DNA from: a bacterium SCSIO 12827
Lineage (GTDB): Bacteria > Pseudomonadota > Alphaproteobacteria > Rhodospirillales > Casp-alpha2
DNA length: 64,000 bases
Assembly (NCBI GenBank): GCA_024397995.1
Contig: CP073746.1
Coordinates: 496,001 to 560,000 of the forward strand
Direction of reading: 5' to 3'
Under the pieces are notes generated by a model. That model saw nothing but the letters and a program-made list of their open reading frames with translations. It ran no database searches and was not told the origin of the DNA. The position numbers and the translations under genes are program-made. This document shows, in pieces, positions 1-8,612 of this stretch. Numbering within the stretch: position 1 is the stretch's first letter; each line of letters opens with the position of its first letter.

Positions 1-1
1 G

Positions 2-364
2 GCGTCGCGGGCTCTCGGCAAGGGACAGCCGGGCAATGCCGTGCCCAATCAGACGGAAGCTCTGGAACATCTGCAGAAATCCCAGGACCAGATGGCGCAG
101 AAGATGGCGCAGCAATTCGGCCCGCAACTTGGCCTGCGCCCCGGACAGCAGGGCCAGCGCGGTCCCGGCCGCGGCCAGGACCCGTTCGGCCGTGGTTCGG
201 GCGGGGCCTTCGGCGCCTCGGTCGACGGCGATGTCGATGTGCCGTCACGCATGGAAATGCGCCGGGCCCGGGAAATTCTCGATGAACTGCGCAAGCGGTC
301 GGGCGAACGTCAGCGCCCGCCGCTGGAACGCGACTACATCGACCGCTTGCTCAAGCAGTTCTGA
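2..364 (+). CDS. DUF4175/TIGR02302-type protein, C-terminal fragment
   Basis: The reading frame is open from the left edge, so this is the last 120 residues of a longer gene whose start lies outside. The visible part is Gln/Gly/Arg-rich (repeated GQ and RGPGRGQ stretches) and ends in a charged helix, REILDELRKRSGERQRPPLE, then DYIDRLLKQF. That ending is typical of the large alphaproteobacterial DUF4175 (TIGR02302) membrane proteins. A GTG at position 41 could be mistaken for a start, but coding sequence continues upstream of it. It converges with the next gene, 30 bases away. Function of the family is not known to me. Confidence 0.72.
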   Translation, partial: ASRALGKGQPGNAVPNQTEALEHLQKSQDQMAQKMAQQFGPQLGLRPGQQGQRGPGRGQDPFGRGSGGAFGASVDGDVDVPSRMEMRRAREILDELRKRSGERQRPPLERDYIDRLLKQF

Positions 365-394
365 TTTCCGGAATAAACGGGGCCTGGCCGGCGC

Positions 395-1450
395 CTAATG
401 CTTGGCGGGGGCCGCCGCGTCCTTGGGATCGACGAAGGTGACCGTGATACGCCGTCGCAGGGGCGACGGTTCGCGGACCCGGATCTTGAACGACATCTTG
501 TCGCCCTTCGCCAGTTCGCTCTTCAGCGGTGCCACGTCGGTGTGCTGAATCGGTTCGCCTTCGGAATCGAACAGGATCGCGCGGACCATGGGAACGGGGC
601 GGGGGCCGTCTGCGACGTTTTCGATCTGCCCGCGGATGACCAAAACTTCCAAGCCCTGGTCTGTTTCCTGGGCATGTTCGACGCGCTGAATTTGCAAACC
701 GTCGCCGACCTGATGGAACCCGATCATCTTGAACACGTCGTTCAGCTGCGGAACCTTGGCGACCAGTTCGTCCTTGAAGAAGAAGGTGCCGGCGACCAGC
801 CCGCCGATCAGCAGAACGAAGAACAGGGCGATGACCTTGCCCAGGATGCTTTTCTGCGGCAGATCGTCGTCCGGGTCCTGTTCCTCTGCCGAGAACACGT
901 CGGGAATGTAATCCGGGTCGTCCATCTGGTCCGGGGACTCGATGGACTCCAGGTCGTCTTCCTCGTCGTCGTTGTTGATCAGGGATTCGAACGGCTCGAT
1001 GTCGTCGTCGTCATCCTCGAACATGTCGTCGATGTCATTGGGCAGAACACCCATGTCGTCGTCCGTGTCGTCGGCGATCATGGTGTCGGGCTCAATGATG
1101 GGATCGGGCTCGTCCGCCGGTTCCGGTGCCGGCGGCGCCGGCATGGGGGCCGGTTCGGGCGCTGGCGGCGGCGGCGGCGCGGCCTGCGGCACGGGATTCG
1201 GCGCATAAGCCTGCGGCGGATAAGGCGTGGGCGCGGCGCCGTAGCCGGGCTGCGCGTACATCTGTTGCTGGGGCGGGTAGCCGGCGGGTGCCGCGGCCTG
1301 ACGGGGGACGGGCGCCGGATCAGGCAGCGCGTCGCGCGGGTCGGCGAACCACACATGACTGCAGTTGGAGCAGCTCACGTTTCGCCCCTGCCCAAGCTGC
1401 GCGGGTTGCAGCATGTAGCGCGTGCGACAATTTGGACAGGTAACCAGCAT
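395..1450 (-). CDS. MJ0042-type zinc-finger / DUF3426 membrane protein
   Basis: 351 residues. The N-terminus carries a zinc-ribbon with C5-x2-C8 and C27-x2-C30 (CPNC and CSNC), the MJ0042 finger. It is followed by a Pro/Ala-rich linker (about 42-118), a very acidic stretch (about 119-198), one transmembrane helix (about 202-224) and a C-terminal DUF3426 beta-rich domain. The chosen ATG at 1450 begins MLVTCPNC directly at the finger and has GGGGTAA upstream; an open frame extends further 5' but would add an unrelated leader. It is divergent from ftsE. The finger plus single-pass topology suggests a cytoplasmic metal-binding head and periplasmic tail; its exact role is unknown. Confidence 0.82.
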   Translation of the reverse strand: MLVTCPNCRTRYMLQPAQLGQGRNVSCSNCSHVWFADPRDALPDPAPVPRQAAAPAGYPPQQQMYAQPGYGAAPTPYPPQAYAPNPVPQAAPPPPPAPEPAPMPAPPAPEPADEPDPIIEPDTMIADDTDDDMGVLPNDIDDMFEDDDDDIEPFESLINNDDEEDDLESIESPDQMDDPDYIPDVFSAEEQDPDDDLPQKSILGKVIALFFVLLIGGLVAGTFFFKDELVAKVPQLNDVFKMIGFHQVGDGLQIQRVEHAQETDQGLEVLVIRGQIENVADGPRPVPMVRAILFDSEGEPIQHTDVAPLKSELAKGDKMSFKIRVREPSPLRRRITVTFVDPKDAAAPAKH

Positions 1451-1642
1451 ATTTACCCCGATTCCACCCATGGACTTTATATGCGTCGGCAAATAGGAAA
1501 GCAAGCCGAGCAAACCCAAGGACTTCGGCGCCCTCCCTGGACGCCGACGCGGCCCCATGGCATTGTTCCTTAAAGGGAATAGCCGATCATTGATGAATTT
1601 TTCCCTAAAGTCCCCGAGAGCCCGATCAAGGTACCCCCAAAG

Positions 1643-2413
1643 GTGAGAGACAGCGATCCCGAAAGCATCGTCCGCTTCGAAAATGTCGGACTGCGCTATG
1701 GACTGGGGCCCGAGGTGCTGCAGGACATCACCTTTTCCCTGGGGCCGTCGTCCTTTCGCTTTCTTCTGGGGGAAAGCGGCGCCGGTAAATCCTCCCTGCT
1801 GAAGCTTCTCTACATCGCCCTGCGTCCGACGCGGGGGCAGATTTCATTGTTCGGGCGCAACGTCGCCAGCATGTCGCGGAACGAATTGCCGCGCTTGCGC
1901 CGCCGGGTCGGCGTGGTGTTCCAGGAATTTCGCCTGCTTGACCATTTGTCGGCCTTTGACAACGTGGCCCTGCCCATGCGTGTGGCCGGGGCCCGGGAAA
2001 GCGACGTGCGCCGCCATGTCGAGGAATTGCTGTCCTGGGTCGGACTGAAGGATCATTTGAATTCGCGCCCGCCGACCCTGTCCGGCGGCCAGCAGCAGCG
2101 CATCGCCATCGCGCGGGCCGTCATCACCCGGCCCAAGCTTTTGCTGGCGGACGAGCCGACGGGCAACGTCGACGACAAGATGGGCCTGCGCCTGATGCAT
2201 CTGTTCGAGGAACTGAACAAACTGGGCACCACGGTGATCGTGGCGACCCATAACCTGGGTATCGTGCGCCAGATGGCGCATCCCGTCATGCGCCTGGAAA
2301 ACGGCCGCCTGAACACGGACGAGGCGGAAATCATTTCCGACCTGGGCCTGGACGAACCGGGAATCGGTGCGGGTGCCGCTCCCGCCGGTCCCGGTTTCTC
2401 CCGCATTCATTGA
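1643..2413 (+). CDS. ftsE: cell division ATP-binding protein FtsE
   Basis: ABC ATPase of the FtsEX complex, which couples the divisome to peptidoglycan hydrolase activation at the septum. Visible motifs are Walker [10 protein letters not shown] (43-51), signature LSGGQQQR (146-153), Walker B LLLADEP (166-172) and the H-loop in ATHN. At 256 residues it is about 30 residues longer than usual, with an Ala/Gly/Pro-rich tail after the ATPase core. The start is GTG, the first plausible initiation codon before the ATPase fold. Its TGA overlaps the ATG of ftsX, so the two are translationally coupled. Confidence 0.93.
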   Translation: MRDSDPESIVRFENVGLRYGLGPEVLQDITFSLGPSSFRFLLGESGAGKSSLLKLLYIALRPTRGQISLFGRNVASMSRNELPRLRRRVGVVFQEFRLLDHLSAFDNVALPMRVAGARESDVRRHVEELLSWVGLKDHLNSRPPTLSGGQQQRIAIARAVITRPKLLLADEPTGNVDDKMGLRLMHLFEELNKLGTTVIVATHNLGIVRQMAHPVMRLENGRLNTDEAEIISDLGLDEPGIGAGAAPAGPGFSRIH

Positions 2414-3306
2414 TGCTGACCGTGATGCTCCGCCGCCGCTCCGACCTGCCGATGAACGAAGACACCCTGGGCCGTTTCCTGCCCTGGCTGATCGCCTTCA
2501 TGGTCTTCCTGTCGGCTCTGGCGCTGGCCGGGATGTTGATCCTCAACGACGCGGTCAAGCGCTGGGATACGGGGCTCAACGCCACCGTCTCGGTTCAGGT
2601 GCCGCCGGGCTCAGACGCGCGTGAGGACGAACAGCGCCTGGGTCAGGTGCTTGCCGTGCTGGCCGCCAAGCCGGGGGTGGAACGCTACGAGACGCTGTCC
2701 AAGGACCGCCTGCTCGACCTGCTGAAACCCTGGATCGGTGAGGCGGGGCAGGCGCAGGATCTGCCGATCCCCATGCTGATCGACGTCACCGTGGACCGCG
2801 ATGCGGCGCTCGACGCGCAAAGCCTGGCCAGGGAACTTCAGGCCCGCGTGCCGGGGGTTTCCGTCGACGACCATCGGGTATGGCTCAGCCAGCTCGTGCG
2901 CCTGGTCACGGTGATCCAGGTCCTGGCCTGGGCGGTGTTGGGCCTGATCGGCCTGGCGACCATCGGCACCGTGGTGTTCACCACCCGCACGGGCCTGGCG
3001 ATCCACCGGGAAGCCATTGAGGTTCTGCACCTGATCGGCGCCCAGGATGCCTATATCGCGCGCCAATTCGCGTCCCGTGCCCTGGGCCTGGGGCTCAAGG
3101 GCGGATTTCTCGGCCTCGCGCTCGCCGTGCCGACCCTGGCCGGGATCGGCTATCTTGCAATGGAAACGGGGGCGACCATGGTGCCCAAACCTGACCTGGG
3201 GTTCTTCAAGGCCCTGGGATTCCTCACCCTTCCCGTCGCCGTGGCACTGTTGGCCATGATGACCGCGCGCTCGACCGTCATGCGCAACCTGAAGCGGATG
3301 TCCTGA
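2413..3306 (+). CDS. ftsX: cell division permease FtsX
   Basis: Membrane partner of FtsE, 297 residues. A cytoplasmic N-terminus leads into TM1 (about 20-40). A periplasmic domain of roughly 120 residues follows, then three closely spaced helices at the C-terminus, which is the FtsX/MacB-type permease topology. ATG at 2413 overlaps the ftsE stop (TGATG); a TTG three bases earlier is possible but less likely. The periplasmic loop is where FtsX normally contacts hydrolase activators. The next gene overlaps its stop by one base, so ftsE, ftsX, the ydcF-like gene and plsC form one transcription unit. Confidence 0.9.
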   Translation: MLTVMLRRRSDLPMNEDTLGRFLPWLIAFMVFLSALALAGMLILNDAVKRWDTGLNATVSVQVPPGSDAREDEQRLGQVLAVLAAKPGVERYETLSKDRLLDLLKPWIGEAGQAQDLPIPMLIDVTVDRDAALDAQSLARELQARVPGVSVDDHRVWLSQLVRLVTVIQVLAWAVLGLIGLATIGTVVFTTRTGLAIHREAIEVLHLIGAQDAYIARQFASRALGLGLKGGFLGLALAVPTLAGIGYLAMETGATMVPKPDLGFFKALGFLTLPVAVALLAMMTARSTVMRNLKRMS

Positions 3307-3941
3307 TGAGCCGGCGTCCACGCCGCAGCACCCCGGTGGGGATGGGACGGCTGCTGGTCATGGTGATCATCGTCGCCGTCATCTGGGGCGTCGGGTTGTT
3401 CCAATTCGCCGACACCATTCCGGCAAAGGTCGAGGACCCGGGCACCCACACGGATGCCATCGTGGTCCTGACCGGCGGCAGCGGGCGGTTGGATGAAGGT
3501 TTGGACTTGTTGGCCCGCAACCTGGCCGGGCAGTTGTTCGTGTCCGGCGTTTATCACGGGCTCGACGTGGAGCGCCTGGTCCAGATTTCCAAGCGCGAGC
3601 CCGAGGGCCTGGAGTCCCGCATCGGCATCGGCAACGCCGTCAATACCGTGGGCAACGCGGCGGAAACGCGGGTCTGGATGGCGAAGCGCGGGTTCACCTC
3701 GTTGCGCCTAGTGACCGGCGCCTATCACATGCCGCGCTCGCTCGCCGAATTTCACTTCTTCATGCCGGGGGTCAAGGTCATCCCCAATCCGGTGTTCCCC
3801 GAACATGTGAAGCAGAAATATTGGTGGGCCTGGCCCGGCACGGCCAGCCTGATCGTCTCGGAATACAACAAGTGGCTGTTCGCCCGCGCCAGGCACTGGA
3901 TTTCCAGCATCTTCGCGGCGCCCCGCCCGATCCTGAAATGA
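3306..3941 (+). CDS. YdcF/SanA-like DUF218 membrane protein
   Basis: 211 residues with a single N-terminal transmembrane helix (about 14-34), then a DUF218 domain: the strand DAIVVLTGGSGRLDEGLDLL, the LFVSG segment, the NTVGNAAET helix start and LRLVTGAYHMPRS. The conserved acidic and Asn/Glu residues of that fold are present. Family members such as SanA and ElyC are envelope proteins linked to barrier or lipid-carrier functions. The gene starts on the last base of the ftsX stop and overlaps plsC, so it is part of a cell-envelope operon. The precise reaction is not established. Confidence 0.82.
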   Translation: MSRRPRRSTPVGMGRLLVMVIIVAVIWGVGLFQFADTIPAKVEDPGTHTDAIVVLTGGSGRLDEGLDLLARNLAGQLFVSGVYHGLDVERLVQISKREPEGLESRIGIGNAVNTVGNAAETRVWMAKRGFTSLRLVTGAYHMPRSLAEFHFFMPGVKVIPNPVFPEHVKQKYWWAWPGTASLIVSEYNKWLFARARHWISSIFAAPRPILK

Positions 3942-3952
3942 GGGGGCCGACC

Positions 3953-4714
3953 ATGATCCTGGTCCGCTCGATCCTGTTCGGGGGGCTGTTCTTTCCGTGG
4001 AGCACGCTGTGCTCCATCTTCGTGCCGATTTCGCTGATCTTCCCGCGCAAGTTCATGCAGACCATCGTCAAGGTCTGGGGCATCGGCGTGCGCTTTCTGC
4101 TGAAATGGGTGGTCGGGCTGAAGTGGCGGGCCGAGGGCCTGGATAACGTGCCGCCGGGGCCCTGCGTGATCGCGTCCAAGCATCAAAGTGCGTGGGACAC
4201 CATGGTGTTCCATGTCCTGCTGCCCGACCCGGTCTATGTCGTGAAGAAGGAACTGACGCGCATCCCGTTCTGGGGTTGGGGCTTCTACAAGGCCGGCTGC
4301 GTCGTGGTCGACCGCAAGGCGGGGGCCAAGGCGCTGAAGCATCTGGTTATCGGCGTGCAGGAAGCCCTGGCCCGCGGCAGCCAGGTCGTGATCTTCCCCG
4401 AGGGCACGCGCACCGCCCCCGACCAGAAGGTCGATTACCACCCGGGGATCGCCGCCATTTACCGCGACGCCAACGTGCCCGTGGTGCCCGTGGCGCTTGA
4501 TTCCGGTTTGTTCTGGGGCCGCATGGCGGCGCTCAAATATCCGGGCGAGATCACCATCCGGTTCATGGATCCGATCCAGCCGGGCGGCGACCGCCGCGAG
4601 TTCCTGGGTTTGCTGCAAAGCCAGGTCGAGGGCGAAAGCACCAAACTGATGGCGGAAAAGCGCGCGCGTTATCCCTGGCTGCCCGCCCCTCGGCCCGCTG
4701 TGGAAAACGGGTAA
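3953..4714 (+). CDS. plsC: 1-acyl-sn-glycerol-3-phosphate acyltransferase (PlsC family)
   Basis: 253 residues. It acylates lysophosphatidic acid to phosphatidic acid at the inner membrane. Two N-terminal hydrophobic segments (about 3-30 and 40-56) precede the acyltransferase core with HQSAWD (the HX4D catalytic motif, H77 and D82) and FPEGTR (148-153). An upstream ATG at 3938 overlaps the previous stop, but ATG 3953 has GAGGGGG at good spacing and begins MILVRS, so it is preferred. It closes the ftsEX-ydcF-like operon, joining division and phospholipid synthesis genes. Confidence 0.9.
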   Translation: MILVRSILFGGLFFPWSTLCSIFVPISLIFPRKFMQTIVKVWGIGVRFLLKWVVGLKWRAEGLDNVPPGPCVIASKHQSAWDTMVFHVLLPDPVYVVKKELTRIPFWGWGFYKAGCVVVDRKAGAKALKHLVIGVQEALARGSQVVIFPEGTRTAPDQKVDYHPGIAAIYRDANVPVVPVALDSGLFWGRMAALKYPGEITIRFMDPIQPGGDRREFLGLLQSQVEGESTKLMAEKRARYPWLPAPRPAVENG

Positions 4715-4754
4715 AACTTCTCAATCGCCCGCTCAGCACCGTGTTCAGGCAGCC

Positions 4755-4798
4755 CTTCCTGTGGGCCGTTCTGGGGGCTTTTTGCTGCTTCCTGTGGG
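4755..4798 (+). repeat. 11-bp direct repeat pair upstream of nrdJ
   Basis: CTTCCTGTGGG occurs at 4755-4765 and again at 4788-4798. The copies are 33 bp start to start, close to three helical turns, and end 21 bases before the predicted nrdJ -35 box. This phasing is compatible with an activator or repressor bound on one face of the helix. It is not a match to the NrdR box or a cobalamin riboswitch as I know them. The regulator is unknown and chance cannot be excluded. Confidence 0.35.
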
Positions 4799-4819
4799 AA
4801 ACATAAAGAGAACAAAAAA

Positions 4820-4848
4820 TTGACCCCCTGAGGGTAACCGCCTACACT
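4820..4848 (+). promoter_or_regulatory. predicted sigma70-type promoter of nrdJ
   Basis: TTGACC (4820-4825) and TACACT (4843-4848) are separated by 17 bases. A start around 4855 would leave a leader of about 30 bases, containing AAAGGA before the GTG start at 4885. The short leader argues against a riboswitch in the mRNA. Confidence 0.55.
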
Positions 4849-4884
4849 TATTGAAACTTTCCATCATCAAAGGATTACGGGCCC

Positions 4885-7245
4885 GTGTCTCAACCGCCTG
4901 CTACGCCGAGCGCGCCGATCGCCGCGATTTCCCAGCAGATCTGGGACATGAAGTACCGGTTGAAATCACCGGACGGTCGGCCCGTGGACAAGACCATCGA
5001 CGACACCTGGAACCGGGTGGCGGGGGCCTTGGCTGCCAAGGAAGCCGACCCCGATGCCTGGACGCCGCGCTTCAAGGAAGCGCTTACCGGGTTCAAGTTC
5101 CTGCCCGCCGGGCGCATCATTTCCGGTGCGGGGACGGAGCGCATGGTGACGCTGTTCAACTGCTTCGTCATGGGCGAAATCCCCGACGACATGTCGGGCA
5201 TCTTCGACAACCTGAAGGAAGCGGCCCTGACCATGCAGCAGGGCGGCGGCATCGGCTACGATTTCTCGACGCTTCGCCCCAAGGGATCCCTGGTCAAGCG
5301 CGTCGGCGCGGATGCCTCGGGCCCGCTGTCGTTCATGGACGTGTGGGACAGCATGTGCCGCACCATCATGTCGGCCGGTTCGCGCCGGGGCGCGATGATG
5401 GCGACCATGCGCTGCGACCATCCGGATATCGAGGATTTCATCGCCGCCAAGCGCGAGCCGGGGCGGCTCCGCATGTTTAACTTGTCGGTCCTGGTGACCG
5501 ACGATTTCATGCGCGCGGTCAAGGAAGACGCGCCGTGGGAGCTGACCTTCGGCGGCACCGCCTATCGCACCCTGCCGGCCCGCGAGCTGTGGGACAAGAT
5601 CATGCGCGGCACCTTCGCCTATGCGGAACCGGGCGTGATCTTCATCGACCGCATCAACGCGCGCAACAACCTGAACTATTGCGAAACCATCCACGCCACC
5701 AACCCCTGCGGCGAACAGCCGTTGCCGCCGTATGGCGCCTGTCTGCTGGGCTCGGTCAATCTGGCGCGGCTGGTCGACCGGCCGTTCGAAGACGGCGCCG
5801 GTGTCGATGCCGACGCCCTGGACAAGCTGGTGCGCACGGCCGTGCGCATGATGGACAACGTGGTCGATGCGTCGAACTTCCCGTTGGAGGCCCAGCGCCA
5901 CGAAGCCCAGGCCAAGCGCCGCATCGGGCTCGGCGTCACCGGCCTGGCCGACGCGCTGATCATGTGCGGGGCGCGGTACGGTGGATCGCAGGCCGTGCGC
6001 CTGACCGAACAATGGCTGCGCGCGATCCAGCGCTCGGCCTATCTCGCCTCCGTCGATCTGGCGAAGGAAAAGGGCGCCTTCCCGCTCTATGACCGGGATG
6101 CTTACCTTGCCGGTGAACATGTCCAGACCCTGGACCAGGACGTGAAGGACGCCATCGCTGAGCACGGCATCCGCAACGCGCTGCTGACCTCGGTCGCCCC
6201 CACAGGCACGATCTCGCTGTTTGCCGACAACGTGTCCTCGGGGCTGGAGCCGGTGTTTTCCTTCAAATACACCCGCCATGTGCTGATGCCCGACGGCACC
6301 CGCCGCGAGGAAGAAGTCACCGATTACGCCTACCGCCTGTTCAAGCGCATGCGCGGCGAGGATGCGGTGCTGACCGACGCCTTCGTCGATGCGCAGAGCC
6401 TCAGCCCCAATGACCATCTGGTCATGCAGGCGGCGGTGCAGAAATATATCGATTCCTCGATCTCCAAGACCATCAACGTGCCGGAAAGCATCGCCTTCGA
6501 GGACTTCAAGGACATCTACATGCAGGCCTACGACCTGGGCTGCAAGGGCTGCACCACCTACCGCCCCAACGACGTCACCGGTGCGGTGCTGGAGGTCAAG
6601 AAGGAAGCGAAAACCGACGAACCCGAACTGCCGCTGGAGCCCGCGACGCGCAAGACGCTGCCTGTGGACGAAGGGGACTCCGGCTCCGTCGTGCGCATGT
6701 TCCAGCCCCTGGATCGGCCGGGCGAACTGCCCGGGCGGACCTACAAGGTCAAATGGCCGGAAAGCGACCACGCGCTCTACATCACCATCAACGACGTGAT
6801 GGACGACAGCGGCCGCATCCGCCCGTTCGAGATTTTCATCAATTCCAAGAACACGGAACATTACGCCTGGACCGTGGCGCTCACGCGCATGATCTCCGCC
6901 GTGTTCCGGCGCGGCGGCGACGTGTCCTTCGTGGTCGAGGAACTGAAGGCCGTGTTCGATCCGCGTGGCGGGCAATGGATGGGCGGGCGTTATGTGCCGT
7001 CACTGCTGGCTGCCATCGGCGGGGTCATCGAACAGCACATGATCCAGTCCGGTTTCCTGCCCAATCCGGACAAGGACAAGCAGGACCGCGAGACCCAGGA
7101 ACTGCCCAAGGCGGTTGGCCAGGACGGCCCGCTGCTGTCCGGCGCGGCCCCCTTCCGGCAATGCCCGAAATGCGCCCAGGCCTCGCTGATGCGCCAGGAA
7201 GGCTGCGATACCTGCACGTCCTGCGGTTATTCCAAGTGCGGGTGA
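4885..7245 (+). CDS. nrdJ: adenosylcobalamin-dependent ribonucleotide reductase (class II)
   Basis: 786 residues; reduces ribonucleotides to deoxyribonucleotides with a B12-derived thiyl radical, needing neither oxygen nor an NrdB subunit. Visible features are the active-site segment NPCGEQPLPPYGACLLGSVN, the APTGTIS loop, the KGCTTYRPND region, and a cysteine-rich C-terminus (CPKC, CDTCTSCGYSKC) that acts in redox exchange or zinc binding. GTG 4885 is chosen for the AAAGGA ten bases upstream and because the protein begins right at the N-terminal domain. It is monocistronic: an AT-rich island follows immediately. Confidence 0.94.
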   Translation: MSQPPATPSAPIAAISQQIWDMKYRLKSPDGRPVDKTIDDTWNRVAGALAAKEADPDAWTPRFKEALTGFKFLPAGRIISGAGTERMVTLFNCFVMGEIPDDMSGIFDNLKEAALTMQQGGGIGYDFSTLRPKGSLVKRVGADASGPLSFMDVWDSMCRTIMSAGSRRGAMMATMRCDHPDIEDFIAAKREPGRLRMFNLSVLVTDDFMRAVKEDAPWELTFGGTAYRTLPARELWDKIMRGTFAYAEPGVIFIDRINARNNLNYCETIHATNPCGEQPLPPYGACLLGSVNLARLVDRPFEDGAGVDADALDKLVRTAVRMMDNVVDASNFPLEAQRHEAQAKRRIGLGVTGLADALIMCGARYGGSQAVRLTEQWLRAIQRSAYLASVDLAKEKGAFPLYDRDAYLAGEHVQTLDQDVKDAIAEHGIRNALLTSVAPTGTISLFADNVSSGLEPVFSFKYTRHVLMPDGTRREEEVTDYAYRLFKRMRGEDAVLTDAFVDAQSLSPNDHLVMQAAVQKYIDSSISKTINVPESIAFEDFKDIYMQAYDLGCKGCTTYRPNDVTGAVLEVKKEAKTDEPELPLEPATRKTLPVDEGDSGSVVRMFQPLDRPGELPGRTYKVKWPESDHALYITINDVMDDSGRIRPFEIFINSKNTEHYAWTVALTRMISAVFRRGGDVSFVVEELKAVFDPRGGQWMGGRYVPSLLAAIGGVIEQHMIQSGFLPNPDKDKQDRETQELPKAVGQDGPLLSGAAPFRQCPKCAQASLMRQEGCDTCTSCGYSKCG

Positions 7246-7356
7246 TTCCGATTCTAGCCTCTTAAATGAACAAATTTATATATTGGGTCGGATGGTGCCT
7301 CTAACTGACTAATAAACAATGGAAAATGCCATCTGCAGCTATTGTTTGATTTTTTA

Positions 7357-7382
7357 ATTAATAAATGCCTTATTAATAGGCA
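7357..7382 (+). promoter_or_regulatory. two overlapping inverted repeats at the start of the Ntn-hydrolase gene
   Basis: ATTAATAA (7357-7364) and TTATTAAT (7370-7377) form a perfect 8-bp inverted repeat around ATGCC. A second repeat, TGCCT (7366-7370) with AGGCA (7378-7382), is nested over it and reaches the first base of the start codon. No good Shine-Dalgarno is visible between them. Binding of a repressor, or folding of the mRNA, would block translation initiation. The AT-rich sequence just upstream (7341-7365) could supply promoter elements. Confidence 0.5.
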
Positions 7383-8602
7383 TGACTGCAGAGGTTGCCG
7401 TCCTTAATCGAGCGGCTGTCGCCATCGCGGCTGACAGTGCAGCGACCGTGCGTGGTAAAGTCTTTAATAGCGCGAACAAGATCTTTGCTTTGTCGAGGCA
7501 TCAGCCGGTCGGCATCATGATTTATGGGAACGCTGGATTTATGGGAGTGCCCTGGGAGACTATTATTAAACTTTATAGAAAAAAACTTGGGCGAAAATCC
7601 TTTCCTACAATTAATGAATATACTGAAGATTTTTTTAATTTCCTATGCACTGAAGATAAACTTTTTGATGAGGAATACATAAGTAATTTTACTGAATTAT
7701 TTTTAACAGAAATAGCAAAAAATAAATTTAATGAAATAAAAGAAAAATCATCAATTCCAAGGTTTAGTAAAACTAGGCTGATACAAAATGTAGGTAGGTA
7801 CATTGATCAAAGATGTGAAGATTTAAGTGGAACTGAATTCATACGTGGATTTGATAAAAATAAACACGATGAATACAAAAGAAGCATTAAACCAATTATT
7901 GATAAAGTAATTAATAAAGAATTTCATGGATGTATTTCTTCTGATAGGCGGTTAAATAAATTAGTTGATATATTAGTAAGTTACCTAACAAAAAAATGGT
8001 CAGATACTGGAGAAACCGGAATTGTAATTACAGGTTTTGGTTCGGAGGAGATATTCCCAAATCTGTACTGTTATGAATGTACAGGATTATTTGGTGGAGT
8101 TGTCTGGCGCCGACAAAAATATGAGGTAAATATTGATAGTAATGATGTCTCTGCAACATTAATTGCATTTGCGCAAACTGATGTGGCCAAGACATTTATC
8201 GACGGTATAGACCCGGAGATTGCTGAAGTATTTCATGGCATTATGGCGCGATCATTTAAAGAAGTAAAAAAAATAGCGAGAAATAAAAAAGTGTCGGCGT
8301 TAACTGATGAGTTAATGAAAAATTTCTATGAAGAATTTGAGAAATTTCGATTTGCAAAGCACGTTCGGCCAATGCTGCAAATGATTGACGTGCTGCCAAT
8401 CGACGAGCTTGCTCGGCTTTCGGAAGCTCTTGTCAATATCACTTCTTTGAAGCGACATGTCACAGTTGATCTGGAAACTGTAGGAGGGCCAATTGATGTG
8501 GCAGTAATTTCTAAAGGTGATGGCTTGATCTGGGTATCAAGGAAGCACTATTTTAACCCTGAAACGAATCCAGACTATTTCGCAAGGATTCGCTCTGATT
8601 GA
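7382..8602 (+). CDS. proteasome-like Ntn-hydrolase family protein with helical insertion
   Basis: 406 residues. I recognise no named family, but both ends read like a proteasome/HslV beta-subunit. After Met removal Thr1 is exposed (MTAEVAVLNR), with Asp17 (AIAADSAAT) and Lys32 in NKIF, matching the catalytic Thr1, Asp17 and Lys33. Then GIMIYGNAGFMG resembles the strand and S1-loop of beta-subunits, GIVITGFGSEEIFPNLYCYE resembles their central hairpin, and GGPIDVAVISKGDG resembles the final strands. A mostly helical insert (about 65-205) and another (about 255-350) enlarge the fold. The middle is very AT-rich, unlike neighbours, so horizontal acquisition is likely. It is followed ten bases later by a small gene. 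Activity and substrate are inferred only. Confidence 0.7.
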   Translation: MTAEVAVLNRAAVAIAADSAATVRGKVFNSANKIFALSRHQPVGIMIYGNAGFMGVPWETIIKLYRKKLGRKSFPTINEYTEDFFNFLCTEDKLFDEEYISNFTELFLTEIAKNKFNEIKEKSSIPRFSKTRLIQNVGRYIDQRCEDLSGTEFIRGFDKNKHDEYKRSIKPIIDKVINKEFHGCISSDRRLNKLVDILVSYLTKKWSDTGETGIVITGFGSEEIFPNLYCYECTGLFGGVVWRRQKYEVNIDSNDVSATLIAFAQTDVAKTFIDGIDPEIAEVFHGIMARSFKEVKKIARNKKVSALTDELMKNFYEEFEKFRFAKHVRPMLQMIDVLPIDELARLSEALVNITSLKRHVTVDLETVGGPIDVAVISKGDGLIWVSRKHYFNPETNPDYFARIRSD

Positions 8603-8612
8603 GGATTGCTCT

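Noticed and set aside
1569-1610. Imperfect inverted repeat AGGGAA/TTCCCT in the DUF3426/ftsE gap
   Set aside because: Only a 6-bp core with a 21-base spacer; not distinguishable from chance.
4715-4884. LexA box or cobalamin riboswitch before nrdJ
   Set aside because: No GTTC-N7-GTTC spacing and no B12-box pattern; the predicted mRNA leader is only about 30 bases.
4966-6975. Very long minus-strand open frame opposite nrdJ
   Set aside because: GC-rich antisense shadow with biased His/Arg/Gly composition and no recognisable domain; nrdJ on the plus strand is certain.
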